64,000 nt of DNA from JACMRP01 sp047302465 (GCF_047302465.1 NZ_CP178621.1:4212970-4276969), one strand, 5' to 3'. Shown: positions 44,201 to 52,904, counted from the stretch's first letter. The notes: generated by a model from the letters alone, not told the origin. Program-made: numbers and translations.

Positions 44201-44755
44201 TCCGGCAATATTCTTGGTGAGGATCAATCCGGTCACGTCAATGCTGTTGGTTATGAACTCTATATGGATCTTTTGCAAGAGGCTCTTGCGGAAGCCAAGG
44301 GCGAAAAGATAGACGACATCGAACTAGATCCTGAAATCAATCTCAGAATTCCAGCGATGATTCCTGACAACTATATTTCAGATATTCGTATTCGCCTGAG
44401 CTACTACAAAGCGTTGGCAGATATTACTTCCACAGATGATTTAGATCGTATCGAAGAAGAGTTGAAAGATCAGTTTGGGGAAATCCCAGAAGCGACTCTC
44501 AATCTCATGGGACTTATGCTCATTCGCAAGCTCTGCAAAGATTTGGGCGTGCGAGATTTGAGTGCCGGCGTAAAAACAGTTTCGTTGGTCTTTACTGAGA
44601 AAACCGCGCTGAAGCCAGAAACCGCAATTCAACTCGCGATGCGGGAAAACAAGAAATACTCTCTCACTCCGGATAACCGTCTCAATGTCCGAATGAATAA
44701 TATCACCTGGTCAGGTGTTTACGACGAGCTCGAGTATCTTTTAAAGCAAGTTTAG
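41234..44755 (+). CDS. mfd: Transcription-repair coupling factor Mfd
   Basis: DNA translocase that removes stalled RNA polymerase and recruits UvrA. The 1173 residues show the UvrB-like N-terminal modules (VFSPAQDRPIRIELFGDQIE). The RNA polymerase interaction domain follows (LKPGDLVVHVKHGIGVYEGL to LPVYRVGQLQKY). The superfamily 2 motor has Walker A GDVGFGKTE, DEEQ in LLIIDEEQKFG, TLSATPIPRT, and VESGMDIPRANT with the QLRGRVGRS motif. A C-terminal TRCF domain ends the protein. The length is normal. No clear Shine-Dalgarno precedes ATG 41234. The TAG stop overlaps the TAA stop of the convergent gene. Confidence 0.97.
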   Translation: MKTELVHTRLETLLDRVFETKKSKVQVIGSSSELPLSFFLSQTYSKQINNLPHLVITGSHDSAEELKRLLRFFDPLKSCYLFNHFDVSPYSGLYPNARAVSERLQFLYRAQNAKPGEIFVASIQALCQKTLPFKDLKDHTHIWSSGTELPENIASFLNSLGYQSAPMVEDCGQYALRGGIIDVFSPAQDRPIRIELFGDQIESLRFFNPMDQRSQEEVSTAAIVPAREILFRDEHHEELLKHFRKTLEGRNIDKSESEEILRSLVLKNYFPGAEFLLPSFYKKLDTAFDHFSSSLNIWLLDPLEISRYSDELLAEMKSDYLGAESAVIRPAYKELFVAFDEIELPMDSRQIYFSKLEYLEDSAASDARIDYRSAPVTEFSNLSLSFSPGSEPWLQAVKQKLTRWKEDRYKIFVGIKNQSQMERLGHIIERLEFKPVKCDTQDFLWDSWMRAQESSDSVIHIIPRYLPESLRLEEEQIIFLREEDFFGRKQRVSDSGGAEDFQKQAKRLSFGDLKPGDLVVHVKHGIGVYEGLKIMPINGIDSEFIQVGYKDKDKLYLPVYRVGQLQKYSGATQTTILDKLGGTGWEKTKIKVKGQLRDIAHELLALYAKRAELHRPPFAFNEQDYELFENGFAYEETDDQLRAIRDISKDLSGEKPMDRLICGDVGFGKTEVAMRAAFFAVQNRKQVAVLAPTTVLTFQHLETFKKRFQGWPVEIRALNRFVTTADAKKILKECAEGKVDVLIGTHRLLSKDVTFKDLGLLIIDEEQKFGVTHKEKIKKMRTSVDTVTLSATPIPRTLNMSLVGARDLSLINTAPVDRLPTRTFVCKFDEDTIRKAIDAEIARGGQVYFIHNRVQSIYGIADEVRAIVPKARIRVAHGQMNEDELEKTMLEFFHHEIDVLICTSIVESGMDIPRANTMFIDSAHMFGLSQLYQLRGRVGRSKARAYCYLMMPRDKKLDKEAQERLKIIQDNSALGSGIKIAQYDLELRGSGNILGEDQSGHVNAVGYELYMDLLQEALAEAKGEKIDDIELDPEINLRIPAMIPDNYISDIRIRLSYYKALADITSTDDLDRIEEELKDQFGEIPEATLNLMGLMLIRKLCKDLGVRDLSAGVKTVSLVFTEKTALKPETAIQLAMRENKKYSLTPDNRLNVRMNNITWSGVYDELEYLLKQV

Positions 44756-45549
44756 TATTCTAAGCGAAGGCCCGCACCAATAGTGTATTCAGTGCTGGTA
44801 TCTGGATCATCCTCACTCTCGCTCGCAGAGTACTGAGAAACAAAAACATCTAGATAAGTATTTTGCAGTCCGTAATCTACAAGGCTCTTGCGAGCAACCG
44901 CTGAATCTAGCCAATTCAATTGGAACATGACTCCAGCTTGTAAGTGATAAAGCATATCGATGTCGTGTCCTAGCGTTTCCACAGAGTTATCCTCATCGAT
45001 GCTTACTCTCATGATGCCCACGCTAAAATAAGGCGCGCCGTAGGGCTCTTCAAAAAGAGTGTCCATGATATAACCGACTGAGGCTTGATACTTTGTCATA
45101 GCAAGGCTGCGCATAACGCCCGAACCATCATCTTTAATTTCTCCGTAGCCACCGCCAAACGAAGCCGTCAGTGCACCTAAAGAGAAATTGTATTTATAAC
45201 TGAGCTCGAGATTGAAAAGAGGAAACTCTGATTCGCCAAACATATCTTGATAAAACGTCGCCCCATCAAGGATGGAAACATATCGATCCAAGATAATGTT
45301 CTCGTAGTACAAACCGAATAAAAATCCGTGGGTATTACGACGTTCCCGATAAGGAGCATCGATTTCTACAGGGGTATGAAGCTCCACAAGGTCAGATGCG
45401 CCTCTGTAGTCTTCTACGACGTCTTTGTCCTCTTCAGTGTCTTCAAAGATGGCTGCTTGAGCATGACTTAAGATCAAGGTCGTACTTAGACAGACCAAGG
45501 TCTTTAAAACTAAATCATAAGCCCTAAGACGTAAGTTCATTTTATTCAC
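44752..45549 (-). CDS. Secreted protein, probable outer-membrane beta barrel
   Basis: A 265-residue protein with a signal peptide (about 1-33, ending SHAQA). An acidic N-terminal mature region (EDTEEDKDVVEDY) is followed by about eight amphipathic strands of alternating pattern (THGFLFGLYYENIILD; FNLELSYKYNFSLGALTASF; KYQASVGYIMDTLF). It ends with EYTIGAGLRLEY, whose final aromatic residue is typical of outer-membrane barrel proteins. No family named. It ends convergently with mfd, the two stop codons sharing bases at 44753-44754. Confidence 0.75.
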   Translation of the reverse strand: MNKMNLRLRAYDLVLKTLVCLSTTLILSHAQAAIFEDTEEDKDVVEDYRGASDLVELHTPVEIDAPYRERRNTHGFLFGLYYENIILDRYVSILDGATFYQDMFGESEFPLFNLELSYKYNFSLGALTASFGGGYGEIKDDGSGVMRSLAMTKYQASVGYIMDTLFEEPYGAPYFSVGIMRVSIDEDNSVETLGHDIDMLYHLQAGVMFQLNWLDSAVARKSLVDYGLQNTYLDVFVSQYSASESEDDPDTSTEYTIGAGLRLEY

Positions 45550-45600
45550 ACCTATTCATTCTCGTCTGTCGCGCGCAGACTAAGCTGATATTCTTATTCT

Positions 45601-47250
45601 ATGGAAGTTTATTTCCGCTGTGTTATTGGTTTTTTAGTTTTAGTTCTATTTCCCAACTTTGTGATAGCTCAAACCCCGCCTGCGGTAGAGGACATGAGTG
45701 TAGATCAGAAGGTTGGCCAGCTCTTTTTGATCGGCTTTCCACAGCAGTCTGTGGACCCTCAGCTTGAGTCCTTCGTTAAAAAACACAAGATCTCTTCCTT
45801 TATTTTGTTTAAAAGAAATATCTCGTCTCTAGCGCAAGTTGCGAAAATGAATGCGCAACTTCAAAAACTTGCTCTGGCGTCCTCGGAAACTCTTCCCTTT
45901 ATAGCGGTGGACCAAGAAGGCGGACAAGTTGCGCGCGTTCCGACTCGCCCACCGATCCCAAATGCCATGTCGATTGGCCAAACGCAAAACTCAGAGCTCG
46001 CGCACTCTTTGGGTCAAGAGACCGCAAAGATTATCCGTACTCTGGGTTTCAATATGAATCTGGCCCCGGTGTTAGATATCAGTAGTCCCAATAGTGATAG
46101 TTTCATTGGGCTTCGTTCATTTGGTTCAGATGCTAGTAAGGTCAGTTCCATTGGAGTATCTCTTTCTAAAGGTCTTCTAGATGAAGCCGTCGTTCCGACA
46201 GCAAAGCACTTCCCTGGTGTTGGCGGCGTCATTGATGATCCACACAAAAAAACCGCTTCTTATAAAGCTTCCGCCGAAACGCTTTATGAGCGCGACATTA
46301 AACCTTTCGAAGAGTTCTCAAAACTTGGGCCAAACACCGCAATTATGCTTTCGCATTTTAGTTATCCAACTTTGGATCCAACGAATACGCCAGCCACCAT
46401 TTCACCTCAAATCATTAAAGAGATCTTGCGAAAACAAATCGGTTATACGGGCTTAGTTATCACAGATGACATTCAGATGAAGGGCCTTACCGCTGTTAGT
46501 AATCCGCACGAAGCTGCGCTACAAGCGCTTAAAGCGGGTGCCGACATTATCATGATGACTTGGTCTTTTAAAGATCAAGCAAAGGCTATCGAACGCGTGA
46601 AAGAAGCTGTGAAAAAAGGCGAACTTACGACGGAAGAGCTGAATGAAAAGGTCGCTCGCATTCTTGCCGTTAAGAAATACTTGGCCGAAAAATCTCCTCA
46701 GCAAGGCGAGCTACAAAACCCAAAAGTAATCGCACTTTCCACTAAAAAACTGCGTGAGATTGAATCTCGTATTCTGGATTTCAACATCAAGATGGCTTTG
46801 CAAAAACCCCAAGAAGAAACCGAACGCGCGCCCGCTGCTGTGCCGCCTTCAAACATCAACGCAAAAAATCCAGTCTGTGTGTTTGCACCGATGGGTGAGT
46901 TCATAGACTCTTTCAAAAAATCTTCTGTACCAGTCATTGCGATTAAAACAACCGCAAAGACAAAAGCACAGATGCTCGTCGACTTTATGAAGAAGAGCTC
47001 TTGCAGCTATGCGGTCTATGCGATTTACGGTCGCAAGACAGCAGTTATTTTGGACAAGCTCCCGAAAGATATCGCCAAAAAGATACTTGTAGTGAATCTG
47101 AACACTCCAAGCCTCATTCCGGACTCTACGAAGTTTCTGAATGTTGTAAATCTTTACTTCCCTCACCCAGAGGCAGGTAAAAAAGTGGCCGACAACTTTC
47201 GGGGGTTGGCTAGGCGAGGAGACCTCGGACAGTTCGCCAAAACAGACTGA
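45601..47250 (+). CDS. Secreted glycoside hydrolase family 3, NagZ-like
   Basis: A probable beta-N-acetylhexosaminidase acting on peptidoglycan fragments. The 549 residues start with a signal peptide (about 1-23, FVIAQ), unlike cytoplasmic E. coli NagZ. The GH3 barrel has IAVDQEGGQVARVP (102-115), FNMNLAPVLDI, KHFPGVGGVIDDPHKKT (202-218, with the probable catalytic His215 of the NagZ DSH loop), and the nucleophile in VITDDIQMKG (D289). The usual KHFPGH is KHFPGV here. Residues about 400-549 form an additional C-terminal domain, which short NagZ proteins lack. It starts at ATG 45601 without a visible Shine-Dalgarno. A SleB-like hydrolase follows after 18 bp. Confidence 0.88.
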   Translation: MEVYFRCVIGFLVLVLFPNFVIAQTPPAVEDMSVDQKVGQLFLIGFPQQSVDPQLESFVKKHKISSFILFKRNISSLAQVAKMNAQLQKLALASSETLPFIAVDQEGGQVARVPTRPPIPNAMSIGQTQNSELAHSLGQETAKIIRTLGFNMNLAPVLDISSPNSDSFIGLRSFGSDASKVSSIGVSLSKGLLDEAVVPTAKHFPGVGGVIDDPHKKTASYKASAETLYERDIKPFEEFSKLGPNTAIMLSHFSYPTLDPTNTPATISPQIIKEILRKQIGYTGLVITDDIQMKGLTAVSNPHEAALQALKAGADIIMMTWSFKDQAKAIERVKEAVKKGELTTEELNEKVARILAVKKYLAEKSPQQGELQNPKVIALSTKKLREIESRILDFNIKMALQKPQEETERAPAAVPPSNINAKNPVCVFAPMGEFIDSFKKSSVPVIAIKTTAKTKAQMLVDFMKKSSCSYAVYAIYGRKTAVILDKLPKDIAKKILVVNLNTPSLIPDSTKFLNVVNLYFPHPEAGKKVADNFRGLARRGDLGQFAKTD

Positions 47251-47268
47251 CGACAACAATGAGGATAC

Positions 47269-48030
47269 ATGATTTCACTTCTTTTTTCTTTGCTGAGCTT
47301 GAGTAGCTTTGCGGGCGAAGTCGCACAAAGCACTCAAGCCGGAACTTCTTCTGTTTCTGCTACCGCAACAACTTCTAACTCTTCACCCGCTGATCAGGCG
47401 GCGATCGAGCTTGCGGATTGCAAGCCACAAGTAGACCCAAGAACTAACACCGAAGAAAAGTTCGCTCGTAACGAGGCGGAAAAAGCGGGACTTTCAAAAG
47501 AGGAGTTGTTAGCGCGTCTGATTTATTCGGAAGGTCTCTCTACGGGTTACTGGAAAAAGAAATGCAACGCCAATACAGATGACGACATCATGAAAAATAT
47601 TGGATGGGGCATCATGAACCGAGTTAAAACTCGGGCTTCGACAACTTTGGATGCTTACTCTGATGTGATCTTTGGGAAAAATCAGTTTAGAACTTCATTC
47701 TCTCGCGCAAGAGCCAACCCTTTTGCGAACGCTTTTCTTTGCCCTCTGAAATCTCAAAAGTACTTAGACGGTGCTACTGAGAAGGTGGATGCCAAAGAAC
47801 TCTATAAAAAAACTCAAGCGATCGCAGAAAGTATCATCGCTGAATATGAACGAAGCGGAATTCCCACGACCTACAAGGGTATTACAAATTTCTTTTATCC
47901 CTATTCTGAATTTTTCGGCGAGATCCGTCCCGAGTGGGCGAAGGACAAAGATCCTTCTAAAAACAGGGGTTATCTCAATATTTTGAAGGTCGCACGAAAA
48001 CCCTGCGTAGAATCTTACAAACTCAGATAG
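47269..48030 (+). CDS. Secreted SleB-like cell wall hydrolase
   Basis: A 253-residue exported protein with a short signal peptide (about 1-15, LSSFAG) and a Ser/Thr/Ala-rich linker (to about 42). The remaining domain resembles the SleB/CwlJ-type hydrolase fold: LARLIYSEGLSTG with the candidate catalytic Glu88, NIGWGIMNRVKTRAST, DVIFGKNQFRTSFSRA, and YKGITNFFYP. These hydrolases are lytic transglycosylases or related enzymes acting on cortex or cell-wall peptidoglycan. It is 18 bp behind the NagZ-like gene with GAGGATAC as ribosome binding site, so both are probably co-expressed in glycan cleavage. Confidence 0.8.
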   Translation: MISLLFSLLSLSSFAGEVAQSTQAGTSSVSATATTSNSSPADQAAIELADCKPQVDPRTNTEEKFARNEAEKAGLSKEELLARLIYSEGLSTGYWKKKCNANTDDDIMKNIGWGIMNRVKTRASTTLDAYSDVIFGKNQFRTSFSRARANPFANAFLCPLKSQKYLDGATEKVDAKELYKKTQAIAESIIAEYERSGIPTTYKGITNFFYPYSEFFGEIRPEWAKDKDPSKNRGYLNILKVARKPCVESYKLR

Positions 48031-48041
48031 CCCAAAAACAG

Positions 48042-48066
48042 AAAGCCCGGGTTTTGCCCAGGCTTT
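48042..48066. terminator. Terminator between the SleB-like gene and atpC
   Basis: AAAGCC (48042-48047) pairs with GGCTTT (48061-48066), and inside, after one mismatch, GGG pairs with CCC around a TTTTG loop. A-rich sequence precedes and TTTT follows, serving the two convergent transcription units. Confidence 0.7.
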
Positions 48067-48093
48067 TCGTTTAAAGTCTTATAATTTTGGCTC

Positions 48094-48504
48094 TTATGTC
48101 CAAGTACCAGGGAAGATTTCCATCCCTGTTCTAGCTTTCGCCACTTCTCTTTGAGCTTCAGCCCATTGCTCTTCATCCAAAGACTCAGTGCTAAGCTTGC
48201 GCTCAGCTTCGGCCAAGGCCTTCTTGAGGTCTTCGATTTGAAGGTCAACAGGAGCTGCCGCGTATTCAGCCAAGATGTTTACACCTTGTGGACTGACTTG
48301 GCAGTAGCCCCAGCTGATCGCCACTTTTTGTTCTGCTTGGCCTTTGAGTTTGTATCTCAAAACACCAGTCTCAAGTGTCGTAATCAAAGGAGCGTGACCA
48401 GGAAGAATGTTTAATTCTCCTTTGAAAGCCGGAGCCGTGACTTCATCAATTTCTTGATCAATCACGAGTCTTTTTTCCGGAGTCACGAGTGTTAGTTTAA
48501 ACAT
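48094..48504 (-). CDS. atpC: ATP synthase epsilon subunit
   Basis: Central stalk subunit that couples and inhibits F1. The 136 residues begin with the beta-sandwich (KLTLVTPEKRLVIDQEIDEV), including FKGELNILPGHAPLITTLET, followed by the two C-terminal helices (LQIEDLKKALAEAERKLSTE). It is the last gene of the atp cluster, 9 bp after atpD, and ends before the terminator at 48042-48066. Confidence 0.95.
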   Translation of the reverse strand: MFKLTLVTPEKRLVIDQEIDEVTAPAFKGELNILPGHAPLITTLETGVLRYKLKGQAEQKVAISWGYCQVSPQGVNILAEYAAAPVDLQIEDLKKALAEAERKLSTESLDEEQWAEAQREVAKARTGMEIFPGTWT

Positions 48505-48513
48505 AAGTTATCC

Positions 48514-49920
48514 TTAAGCCTGAAGCTTCTTAGCTTTTTCAATAGCTTCTTCGATAGTACCAACCATGTAGAATGCCTGTTCAGGCAAGCTATCGTGTTT
48601 ACCATCCAAGATTTCGCGGAAACCTTTAACAGTGTCTTTGATATCAACGTATTTACCAGTAAGACCAGTGAACTGCTCAGCAACGAAGAACGGCTGAGAC
48701 AAGAAGCGCTGGATCTTACGAGCGCGTGATACAACCAACTTATCGTCTTCAGACAACTCGTCCATACCAAGGATGGCGATGATATCTTGAAGTTCTTTAT
48801 AACGTTGCAAGATAGCTTGAACGTCACGCGCAGTTTTGTAATGCGCTTCACCCACAACTTGTGGATCCAAGATACGAGAAGTTGAAGTCAACGGAGATAC
48901 CGCCGGGAAGATCGCCATAGCAGCGATATCACGATCCAAGTTCGTCGTCGCATCCAAATGCGTGAACGTAGTTGCTGGAGCTGGATCCGTGTAGTCATCC
49001 GCAGGTACGTAAACCGCTTGTACGGAAGTGATAGAACCAGATTTAGTTGATGTAATACGCTCTTGCATCGCGCCCATCTCGGTTGCCAATGTTGGTTGGT
49101 AACCTACCGCTGAAGGGATACGACCCAACAACGCAGAAACCTCAGCACCCGCTTGAGTGAAACGGAAGATGTTATCAACGAAGAAAAGAACGTCTTGTTT
49201 TTCAACGTCACGGAAGTATTCCGCAACAGTCAAACCAGTCAAAGCAACGCGTGCACGTGCTCCAGGTGGCTCATTCATCTGACCGAATACAAGCGCTGTT
49301 TTGTTGATAACGCCTGATTGTTTCATCTCTGCCCACAAGTCATTACCCTCACGAGTACGCTCGCCCACGCCGGCGAATACAGAGTAACCACCGTGCTCAG
49401 TTGCGATATTGCGGATCAATTCTTGGATCAATACGGTTTTACCTACACCGGCACCACCGAACAAACCGATCTTACCACCCTTAGCGTAAGGAGCGAGCAA
49501 GTCTACGACCTTGATACCAGTCATCAACATTTCTGCTGCTACTGCCAAGTCTTCGAATTTAGGAGCTGCTCTGTGGATTGGCCAGTTGTCTTTAGCTTTT
49601 ACCGGACCAGCTTCGTCTACCGGCTCGCCGATAACGTTGATGATACGACCCAAAACTTCAGGACCTACTGGAGCCAAGATCATGTTGCCAGTGCTGACAA
49701 CTTTTTCACCGCGCACAAGACCCTCTGTAGAGTCCATCGCGATAGTACGAACCACACCATCACCAAGATGTTGTGCGATTTCTAGAGTAAGATTGCCTTC
49801 TTTATCAGAGATTGCTTTGTTAGTAGAACGAAGAGCCGTGTTGATGGGAGGAAGCTCGCCACCTTCGAATTCTACGTCGACAACCGGGCCCATCACCTGT
49901 TTGATTTTACCGTTAGCCAT
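48514..49920 (-). CDS. atpD: ATP synthase beta subunit
   Basis: Catalytic subunit of F1. Walker A is GGAGVGKTV, followed by the catalytic GERTREGNDLWAEM. The DELSEED motif appears as DELSEDD, and ALLGRIPSAVGYQPTLATEM is present. About 468 residues from ATG 49920, preferred because AGGAG lies 9 nt upstream; an ATG two codons earlier (49926) has only 3 nt spacing. Conservation is very high. Confidence 0.97.
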   Translation of the reverse strand: MANGKIKQVMGPVVDVEFEGGELPPINTALRSTNKAISDKEGNLTLEIAQHLGDGVVRTIAMDSTEGLVRGEKVVSTGNMILAPVGPEVLGRIINVIGEPVDEAGPVKAKDNWPIHRAAPKFEDLAVAAEMLMTGIKVVDLLAPYAKGGKIGLFGGAGVGKTVLIQELIRNIATEHGGYSVFAGVGERTREGNDLWAEMKQSGVINKTALVFGQMNEPPGARARVALTGLTVAEYFRDVEKQDVLFFVDNIFRFTQAGAEVSALLGRIPSAVGYQPTLATEMGAMQERITSTKSGSITSVQAVYVPADDYTDPAPATTFTHLDATTNLDRDIAAMAIFPAVSPLTSTSRILDPQVVGEAHYKTARDVQAILQRYKELQDIIAILGMDELSEDDKLVVSRARKIQRFLSQPFFVAEQFTGLTGKYVDIKDTVKGFREILDGKHDSLPEQAFYMVGTIEEAIEKAKKLQA

Positions 49921-49935
49921 TTTCATACGCTCCTA

Positions 49936-50817
49936 TTATTTCAGTGCCTCTGCACCGCTCACAATTTCAGTTAATTCTGTAGTAATTTTTTCTTGTCTCA
50001 ATTTGTTGTATGTCAGCGTGTAAGAGTTGATCATCTCTTTCGCGTTGTTAGTTGCATTCTCCATCGCGGTCATACGAGCGCCATGTTCTGCAGCCACTGA
50101 TTCAGACATACTTCTGTAAACCTGAAGATCGAAATGCTTCACCAGCAATTGTTCAATGATTTGCTGAGGAGCCGGTTCGAAAATCATATCAACAGAGAAA
50201 CCCACTGCTGTTCCAGTCGTATCAAAAGACGTGTTTTGAATGTCAATTGGTAGAAGGGTTTCACAAACTACTTGCTGAGAGATTGCCGACTTAAATTCAT
50301 TGTAGATCAAACGAATTTCGTCGTAATCACCAGAGAGATATTGCTTCATCAAACGATCTGCCACATGCGAAGCCAAGTCATAAGAAATGTCCTTGTCTAG
50401 GCGAGTGATAGAGTCGATGGCTTTATAACCCTTCTTAGTGAAGTAGTCAGAGCCCTTACGACCGATGAAAAGAAAGTCGATCTTCTCAAAGTTCTTAACG
50501 TTTTGCTTATAGTAGCTCTCCGCGAACTTGTTGATATTGCCGTTGAAACCACCGCAAAGACCACGATCCGAAGTCAAAACAACCAAAAGTACTTTTTTTA
50601 CTTCTGGCTTTTGCTCCATCAACGGATGGGAAACTTTGTTAGTGATAGCGATATCAGCAATTACTTTTCGCAAAGTAAGCGCGTAAGGACGCATGTTTTG
50701 AATATTATTCTGCGCCTTACGTAATTTCGCAGCAGAGACGAGCTTCATCGCCTTTGTAATCTGCTGCGTATTTTTTGTGGACTCGATACGAGCCCTGATA
50801 TCCTTTAAACTCGCCAT
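49936..50817 (-). CDS. atpG: ATP synthase gamma subunit
   Basis: Rotating central shaft of F1. The 293 residues start with ASLKDIRARIESTKNTQQIT, a conserved N-terminal coiled-coil helix. They include LTSDRGLCGGFNGNINKF and end with the second long helix (GARMTAMENATNNAKEMINS, then LRQEKITTELTEIVSGAEAL). It lies between atpA and atpD with short gaps, in the standard order. Confidence 0.97.
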   Translation of the reverse strand: MASLKDIRARIESTKNTQQITKAMKLVSAAKLRKAQNNIQNMRPYALTLRKVIADIAITNKVSHPLMEQKPEVKKVLLVVLTSDRGLCGGFNGNINKFAESYYKQNVKNFEKIDFLFIGRKGSDYFTKKGYKAIDSITRLDKDISYDLASHVADRLMKQYLSGDYDEIRLIYNEFKSAISQQVVCETLLPIDIQNTSFDTTGTAVGFSVDMIFEPAPQQIIEQLLVKHFDLQVYRSMSESVAAEHGARMTAMENATNNAKEMINSYTLTYNKLRQEKITTELTEIVSGAEALK

Positions 50818-50829
50818 TTCGGCACCCTA

Positions 50830-52353
50830 TTACTTAGAAGAAGGTTGGAAAACCGCTTTGAACTCTTCAAGAGCCGCAACAAGTGACTTCTTGATGTCGT
50901 CCGCCATAGCTTTCTTCTCAGCGATGTTTTTAAGTACGTGAGAGTGTTTTTGTTTCAAGAACTCAACCATCTCTTTTTCGTATCTCTTAACATCTGTCTC
51001 TGGATATTGATCCACGTAACCGTTACCAGCTGCGAAGATCATCGCGATTTGCTCTTCCACTTTTACAGGAGAGTATTGACCTTGTTTCAACACTTCCACC
51101 AAGCGGCGACCACGAGCCAACTGTTGTTGAGTCGCTTTATCGAGGTCAGAAGCAAACGCTGCGAAGGCTTCCATCGCACGGAACTGAGCAAGTTCAAGCT
51201 TCAAAGAACCCGCAACTTGTTTCATCGCTTTAATCTGAGCGGCACCACCCACGCGCGATACTGACTTACCGACAGAAATCGCTGGACGGATACCTTTATT
51301 GAACAAGTCAGTTTCCAAGAAGATCTGACCGTCAGTGATAGAGATCACGTTCGTTGGGATGTAAGCAGAGATATCGCCCGCTTGAGTCTCGATGATTGGC
51401 AATGCAGTCAATGAACCGCCGCCTTTATCCGCAGACAATTTCGCAGCACGCTCTAGAAGACGGCTGTGGAGATAGAATACGTCCCCTGGGTAGGCTTCAC
51501 GGCCTGGAGGACGGCGAAGGAGCAATGACAATTGACGGTAAGCTTGAGCTTGTTTCGTCAAATCATCATAGATGATCAAAGCATGTCTGCCTGTATCACG
51601 GAAGTATTCCGCCATAGCTGTACCAGAGTAAGCAGCCAAGAATTGCAATGGAGCTTGGTCAGAAGCACCTGCAGTGATTACTGTAGTGTACTCAAGAGCG
51701 CCCGCTGCGCGAAGTTTTTCAACAACGGCTGCAACTGTAGATTGTTTTTGACCGATAGCTACGTAGAAGCAATATACGCCTTGGCCTTTTTGATTGATGA
51801 TAGTGTCGATCGCAATAGCTGTTTTACCAGTTTGACGGTCACCGATGATCAGCTCACGTTGACCGCGACCGATTGGGATCAAAGCATCGATAGATTTGAT
51901 GCCCGTAGAAAGAGATTCTTCAACTGGATGACGGTAAACGATACCAGGAGCTTTCAACTCAACCACGCGATTGTGTGGTGTCGTGATAGCGCCGCGGCCG
52001 TCAACTGGGTTTCCAAGAGCGTCAACAACGCGACCAAGAAGAGCTTCACCCACTGGAACTTGTACGATTTTTTTCGTACGCTTAACAGTGTCGCCTTCTT
52101 TAATACCGCGGTCTTCACCGAAGATAACCACGCCCACGAATGAATCTTCAAGATTCAGAACCATTCCGTAGATTTCGCCTGGGAACTCAACGAGCTCACC
52201 CGCCATTACGTTTTCAAGACCGTAAATACGCGCAACCCCGTCCCCTACTGAGAGAACGCTGCCCGTTTCGCTAACTTCGATTTTCTTATTATACTGATTG
52301 ATCTGCTCTTTAAGAACGCGACTGATCTCGTCGGCACGGATTTGTGTTTCCAT
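50830..52353 (-). CDS. atpA: ATP synthase alpha subunit
   Basis: Non-catalytic nucleotide-binding subunit of F1, 507 residues. The Walker A is GDRQTGKTAI. Other diagnostic segments are RVVDALGNPVDGRG, YRHPVEESLSTGIKSIDALI, and PAISVGKSVSRVGGAAQIKA. The N-terminal segment (RADEISRVLKEQINQYNKKI) matches the delta-contact helix. It starts 2 bp after the atpH stop. Confidence 0.97.
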   Translation of the reverse strand: METQIRADEISRVLKEQINQYNKKIEVSETGSVLSVGDGVARIYGLENVMAGELVEFPGEIYGMVLNLEDSFVGVVIFGEDRGIKEGDTVKRTKKIVQVPVGEALLGRVVDALGNPVDGRGAITTPHNRVVELKAPGIVYRHPVEESLSTGIKSIDALIPIGRGQRELIIGDRQTGKTAIAIDTIINQKGQGVYCFYVAIGQKQSTVAAVVEKLRAAGALEYTTVITAGASDQAPLQFLAAYSGTAMAEYFRDTGRHALIIYDDLTKQAQAYRQLSLLLRRPPGREAYPGDVFYLHSRLLERAAKLSADKGGGSLTALPIIETQAGDISAYIPTNVISITDGQIFLETDLFNKGIRPAISVGKSVSRVGGAAQIKAMKQVAGSLKLELAQFRAMEAFAAFASDLDKATQQQLARGRRLVEVLKQGQYSPVKVEEQIAMIFAAGNGYVDQYPETDVKRYEKEMVEFLKQKHSHVLKNIAEKKAMADDIKKSLVAALEEFKAVFQPSSK

Positions 52354-52355
52354 GG

Positions 52356-52904
52356 TTAGTTGGCTCTCCTGTTTAATTCTTCGTTCAATTTAATTAAATG
52401 TGTTTCGATGCTGTCATCAAATGTCCATCCGCCTACTTGAGCAACAACGCCGCCCAAAAGAGTTGGATCTTCTTTGTATGTCAGGATGATTTTTTTATTC
52501 AAAATTTTAGTAATTTTGCCTTCGAGGTCTTTTTTATCCCCTTCAGACAATGCTTTTGCAGACTTCACAGATCCGCGAGTTACGTTTTGTTCGACGTCCA
52601 TTTGTTCTTCGAAAGCCGCAACGATCTCTTCGAATTTGCCCATGCGGTTTTTCTCAGCAAGCAACAACAACGTGTTGTAAACTTCTTCCGAAAGGCCTTT
52701 GCCTTGGAAGCTGTTTTTAACAACAGCTAGTTTTGCGTCTGGACCGATCAATGGATTTAAGAAATAGTCATGAACAGTCGCATCTGTTTTAAAAACTTTT
52801 GCAATCGCCTCAAGTTCGCTGTGAGCGCGGGCGTGCTGACCTTTTTGTTTTGCCAAAGCCATTAGGGCCTTAGCGTAGCGACGAGAAACTTCGCTGATCT
52901 TCAT
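52356..52904 (-). CDS. atpH: ATP synthase delta subunit
   Basis: Peripheral stalk subunit on top of F1, 182 residues. The N-terminal helical domain begins EVSRRYAKALMALA. The C-terminal part has TRGSVKSAKALSEGDKKDLE and the characteristic DPTLLGGVVAQVGGWTFDDS. The start overlaps the atpF stop by 4 bp (ATGA). Confidence 0.95.
   Translation of the reverse strand: MKISEVSRRYAKALMALAKQKGQHARAHSELEAIAKVFKTDATVHDYFLNPLIGPDAKLAVVKNSFQGKGLSEEVYNTLLLLAEKNRMGKFEEIVAAFEEQMDVEQNVTRGSVKSAKALSEGDKKDLEGKITKILNKKIILTYKEDPTLLGGVVAQVGGWTFDDSIETHLIKLNEELNRRAN

Noticed and set aside
51532..52143. Long plus-strand open frame of about 200 codons opposite atpA
   Set aside because: It is antisense to a highly conserved ATP synthase gene, has no family similarity or ribosome binding site, and reflects codon bias.
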